A DNA stretch of 5,940 bases from Proteobacteria bacterium UBA1673 (GTDB lineage Bacteria; Pseudomonadota; Gammaproteobacteria; Comchoanobacterales; Comchoanobacteraceae): assembly GCA_002320385.1 (NCBI GenBank), contig DCKN01000110.1, positions 1-5,940 on the forward strand, read 5' to 3'. The first letter of the stretch is position 1, and each line of letters begins with the position of its first letter. Positions 4,225 through 5,940 of the stretch are shown here, piece after piece. The notes under the pieces were generated by a model. That model saw only the letters and a program-made list of their open reading frames with translations. It searched no databases and was not told the DNA's origin. The position numbers were made by a program, and so were the translations under genes.

Positions 4225-5940
4225 ATGACAGACCCAATGACATTAACACACTATCTAAAACAAAAAGCGACCCTAATTCGCTTTGAGCAACTTAGTCATA
4301 ACCACACCATCGTCTGCGCCAATATCCAACAAACACAATTGTACACCGACTGGCTAATTCAATCCTCAAAAACAGACTCAAGTAAGTTAGTTCCCAACGT
4401 ATTGAGCCTAAACCAATGGCTGGAGAACCATTATATTAACCAACAATCGACCATCAATAAAATATTACCCCACAACCAACAAATCATCATTTGGCACAAA
4501 ATCATAACACAACATATCACTGATCACGCGACTAGCCTCAGTTGGCAGCGAGCAGAGCAGTACCACCACCACCATCAACACGAATGTCAATTTAATCACA
4601 ACAATCATGCCGCTCAAGACCAAGCGTATCACTATTGTCTTCAAGACTATCAAAACTATCTATCTGAGCACCAATGGATTGACCATGCAACACTTGAGAA
4701 AACATTGCCCGAGTGGCTCGAAGACTTCTCAGATACGGTAACTTTTTTGGGATTCAATCTTTTAACGGTAAGCTTGAAAAATATTATTGACCACATCCCC
4801 AATCAATCATTATTTTTGTTAGACAAGATCGAAAATTCAAGCAATGAAACCATCGTAAAGTTTGACAATGAGAACCAACAAATTCATTTTCTTGCCCAGA
4901 CCATCAAGGATAAATTAAATATCAAATCACAAACCAGAACAGGCATCATTCTTCCAAGACACAGCGACCAACAAACAGTTATTGACACCACCATTGATTA
5001 CGTAAAACACACGCTGAATATTCAGCACATAGAAGAGCAGATAGCTACGCTTATCCCTGACCCCATCGCCAAACATCCATTCATACAAACACTCAACACA
5101 GCGCTGCAATTCTTCACGCAGCCGAACACACAAAAACTGATTCAGCTATTGAATCAACCATTATTCCAACCACACAGTCAACAGGGGGCGTATCAAGCAT
5201 ATCTTTCATCAATTCAGCACATCCCATATCAAACTTTGCACAAGATGAGCGAGCATATTGAATCGAAAGAAACATCTGACCAACATGAGATTTGGCAAAG
5301 AATAACCGAATTCATACAATGCAGTCCAGCAGATAGCAGTGATTTTGTCACATGGAAAAATTGGGTCGCGGATATGCTTGATATTTGTCTCACTTATTAC
5401 AAACCGCTCGACACACAAGAACAAACGCTTCTACAACTATGGCTTGATTGCATATATCGGTGCCACCGAATGTCTGATTCTGATGAAACACTCGACTATG
5501 AAACATGGGTTGAATATACGTTACTCATTCAAAAAAATACCTATTTGAATACCATACCGGCCAGCCAAGCCAGGTTTGTCATGATGAGTTGGTCTCACGC
5601 GATTGATATGCCATTCGATGAACTTATTTTTGTGTCAAACCATGCTGGAAACTGGCCGGCGAACATCATTACCGACCAGAAACATGTTAATCAATCATCA
5701 TTTTGGGGACAAATTCACAGCCAGTTACAACAGTCCTGTCAAAAGATAACTTATCTTTTCCCCAAGCACGATGCACAAATGCAAGAACGCTTACCATCAC
5801 CACTCCTACCTAACCACATCCCAGTCATAGCCGATCATCCCCCCCCGCCACAATCTGAAACACTCGATGTAACTCCTAGCATCGATCAACCCTGGAGAAT
5901 GTATGGATCCATACCCAAAGCGCAGGCACTTACCATATCG
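4225..5940 (+). CDS. AddB-like probable DNA repair protein (PD-(D/E)XK nuclease family, N-terminal part)
   Basis: The reading frame is open for 572 codons and leaves the window without a stop, so the gene is truncated by the window edge. I read it as a member of the roughly 900-residue AddB-related family (TIGR03623 type), thought to act in recombinational repair beside an AddA/UvrD-like helicase. Matching landmarks in family order are: VPNVLSLNQWLENHY (56-70), ILPHNQQIIIWHKII (80-94), DYQNYLSEHQWIDHATL, TFLGFNLLT (173-181), NEN-QIHFLAQTIKDKL (215-231) before TGIILPRH, FDELIFVSNHAGNWP (464-478), and SPLL (525-528). There is no Walker A motif near the N-terminus, consistent with an inactivated helicase fold. 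The nuclease motifs should lie in the missing C-terminal third. The ATG at 4225 is the first in frame; ATG 4237 and TTG 4195 are alternatives, all without a Shine-Dalgarno sequence. Residues 113-138 are strikingly His-rich, and the protein is rich in Gln and Asn. An addA-like helicase gene downstream would be expected. Confidence 0.72.
   Translation, partial: MTDPMTLTHYLKQKATLIRFEQLSHNHTIVCANIQQTQLYTDWLIQSSKTDSSKLVPNVLSLNQWLENHYINQQSTINKILPHNQQIIIWHKIITQHITDHATSLSWQRAEQYHHHHQHECQFNHNNHAAQDQAYHYCLQDYQNYLSEHQWIDHATLEKTLPEWLEDFSDTVTFLGFNLLTVSLKNIIDHIPNQSLFLLDKIENSSNETIVKFDNENQQIHFLAQTIKDKLNIKSQTRTGIILPRHSDQQTVIDTTIDYVKHTLNIQHIEEQIATLIPDPIAKHPFIQTLNTALQFFTQPNTQKLIQLLNQPLFQPHSQQGAYQAYLSSIQHIPYQTLHKMSEHIESKETSDQHEIWQRITEFIQCSPADSSDFVTWKNWVADMLDICLTYYKPLDTQEQTLLQLWLDCIYRCHRMSDSDETLDYETWVEYTLLIQKNTYLNTIPASQARFVMMSWSHAIDMPFDELIFVSNHAGNWPANIITDQKHVNQSSFWGQIHSQLQQSCQKITYLFPKHDAQMQERLPSPLLPNHIPVIADHPPPPQSETLDVTPSIDQPWRMYGSIPKAQALTIS
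5839..5846 (+). repeat. C8 homopolymer inside the AddB-like gene
   Basis: Eight consecutive cytosines encode part of a Pro-Pro-Pro-Pro run (codons CCC CCC CCG CCA) in an otherwise AT-leaning gene. Tracts like this are slippage-prone and are a common site of both real length variation and sequencing error. The frame stays open on both sides here, so as given the tract is in the 'on' length. Confidence 0.7.

Noticed and set aside
4465..5424. Several short minus-strand open frames (62-71 codons) opposite the AddB-like gene
   Set aside because: They are antisense to a 572-codon open frame with family landmarks; none has a ribosome binding site or known domain.
5339..5548. Plus-strand 69-codon open frame in another frame of the AddB-like gene
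   Set aside because: It overlaps the supported frame, which continues uninterrupted to the window end, so it is not evidence of a frameshift.

Overview
The window looks like chromosomal DNA of an AT-rich Gram-negative bacterium, most likely a gammaproteobacterium. Three things point that way: a QseB/QseC-type two-component pair in the usual kinase-after-regulator order, an AddB-like 'probable DNA repair protein' of the type known from gamma- and betaproteobacteria, and A/T-ending codons. A large ankyrin-containing protein of eukaryote-like architecture hints at a host- or protist-associated lifestyle (for example Legionellales-like), but this is inference and no species can be named.

Layout. 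Positions 1-150 hold the possible 3' end of an unidentified upstream reading frame. A short AT-rich regulatory region follows, with a good sigma70-type promoter, an operator-like palindrome over its -10 box and a clear ribosome binding site. Next is a compact two-gene operon: an OmpR/PhoB-family response regulator (229-903) and, with no intervening base, its QseC-type sensor histidine kinase (904-2322). The kinase gene converges on a minus-strand gene (2505-3980). The 182-base intergenic gap contains most of a 137-bp segment bounded by inverted repeats. The minus-strand gene encodes a 491-residue protein with about two degenerate ankyrin repeats and a C-terminal SH3-like/KOW-like small-barrel motif; its middle is unrecognised. 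A divergent 244-bp intergenic region (3981-4224) carries a promoter candidate for each flanking gene and a small stem-loop. From 4225 to the window end runs a 572-codon reading frame with no stop, which I read as the N-terminal part of an AddB-like (TIGR03623-type) inactivated-helicase/nuclease protein. Its expected C-terminal PD-(D/E)XK nuclease domain lies beyond the window.

How the genes work together. The regulator and kinase almost certainly form one phosphorelay: the membrane kinase senses an unknown periplasmic signal, autophosphorylates His253 and passes phosphate to Asp54 of the regulator, which probably also controls its own promoter. The ankyrin protein and the AddB-like protein are transcribed divergently from separate promoters, and nothing ties either to the two-component system. 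The best candidates for something not well described are the ankyrin/SH3-like protein and the inverted-repeat-bounded segment at its 3' end.
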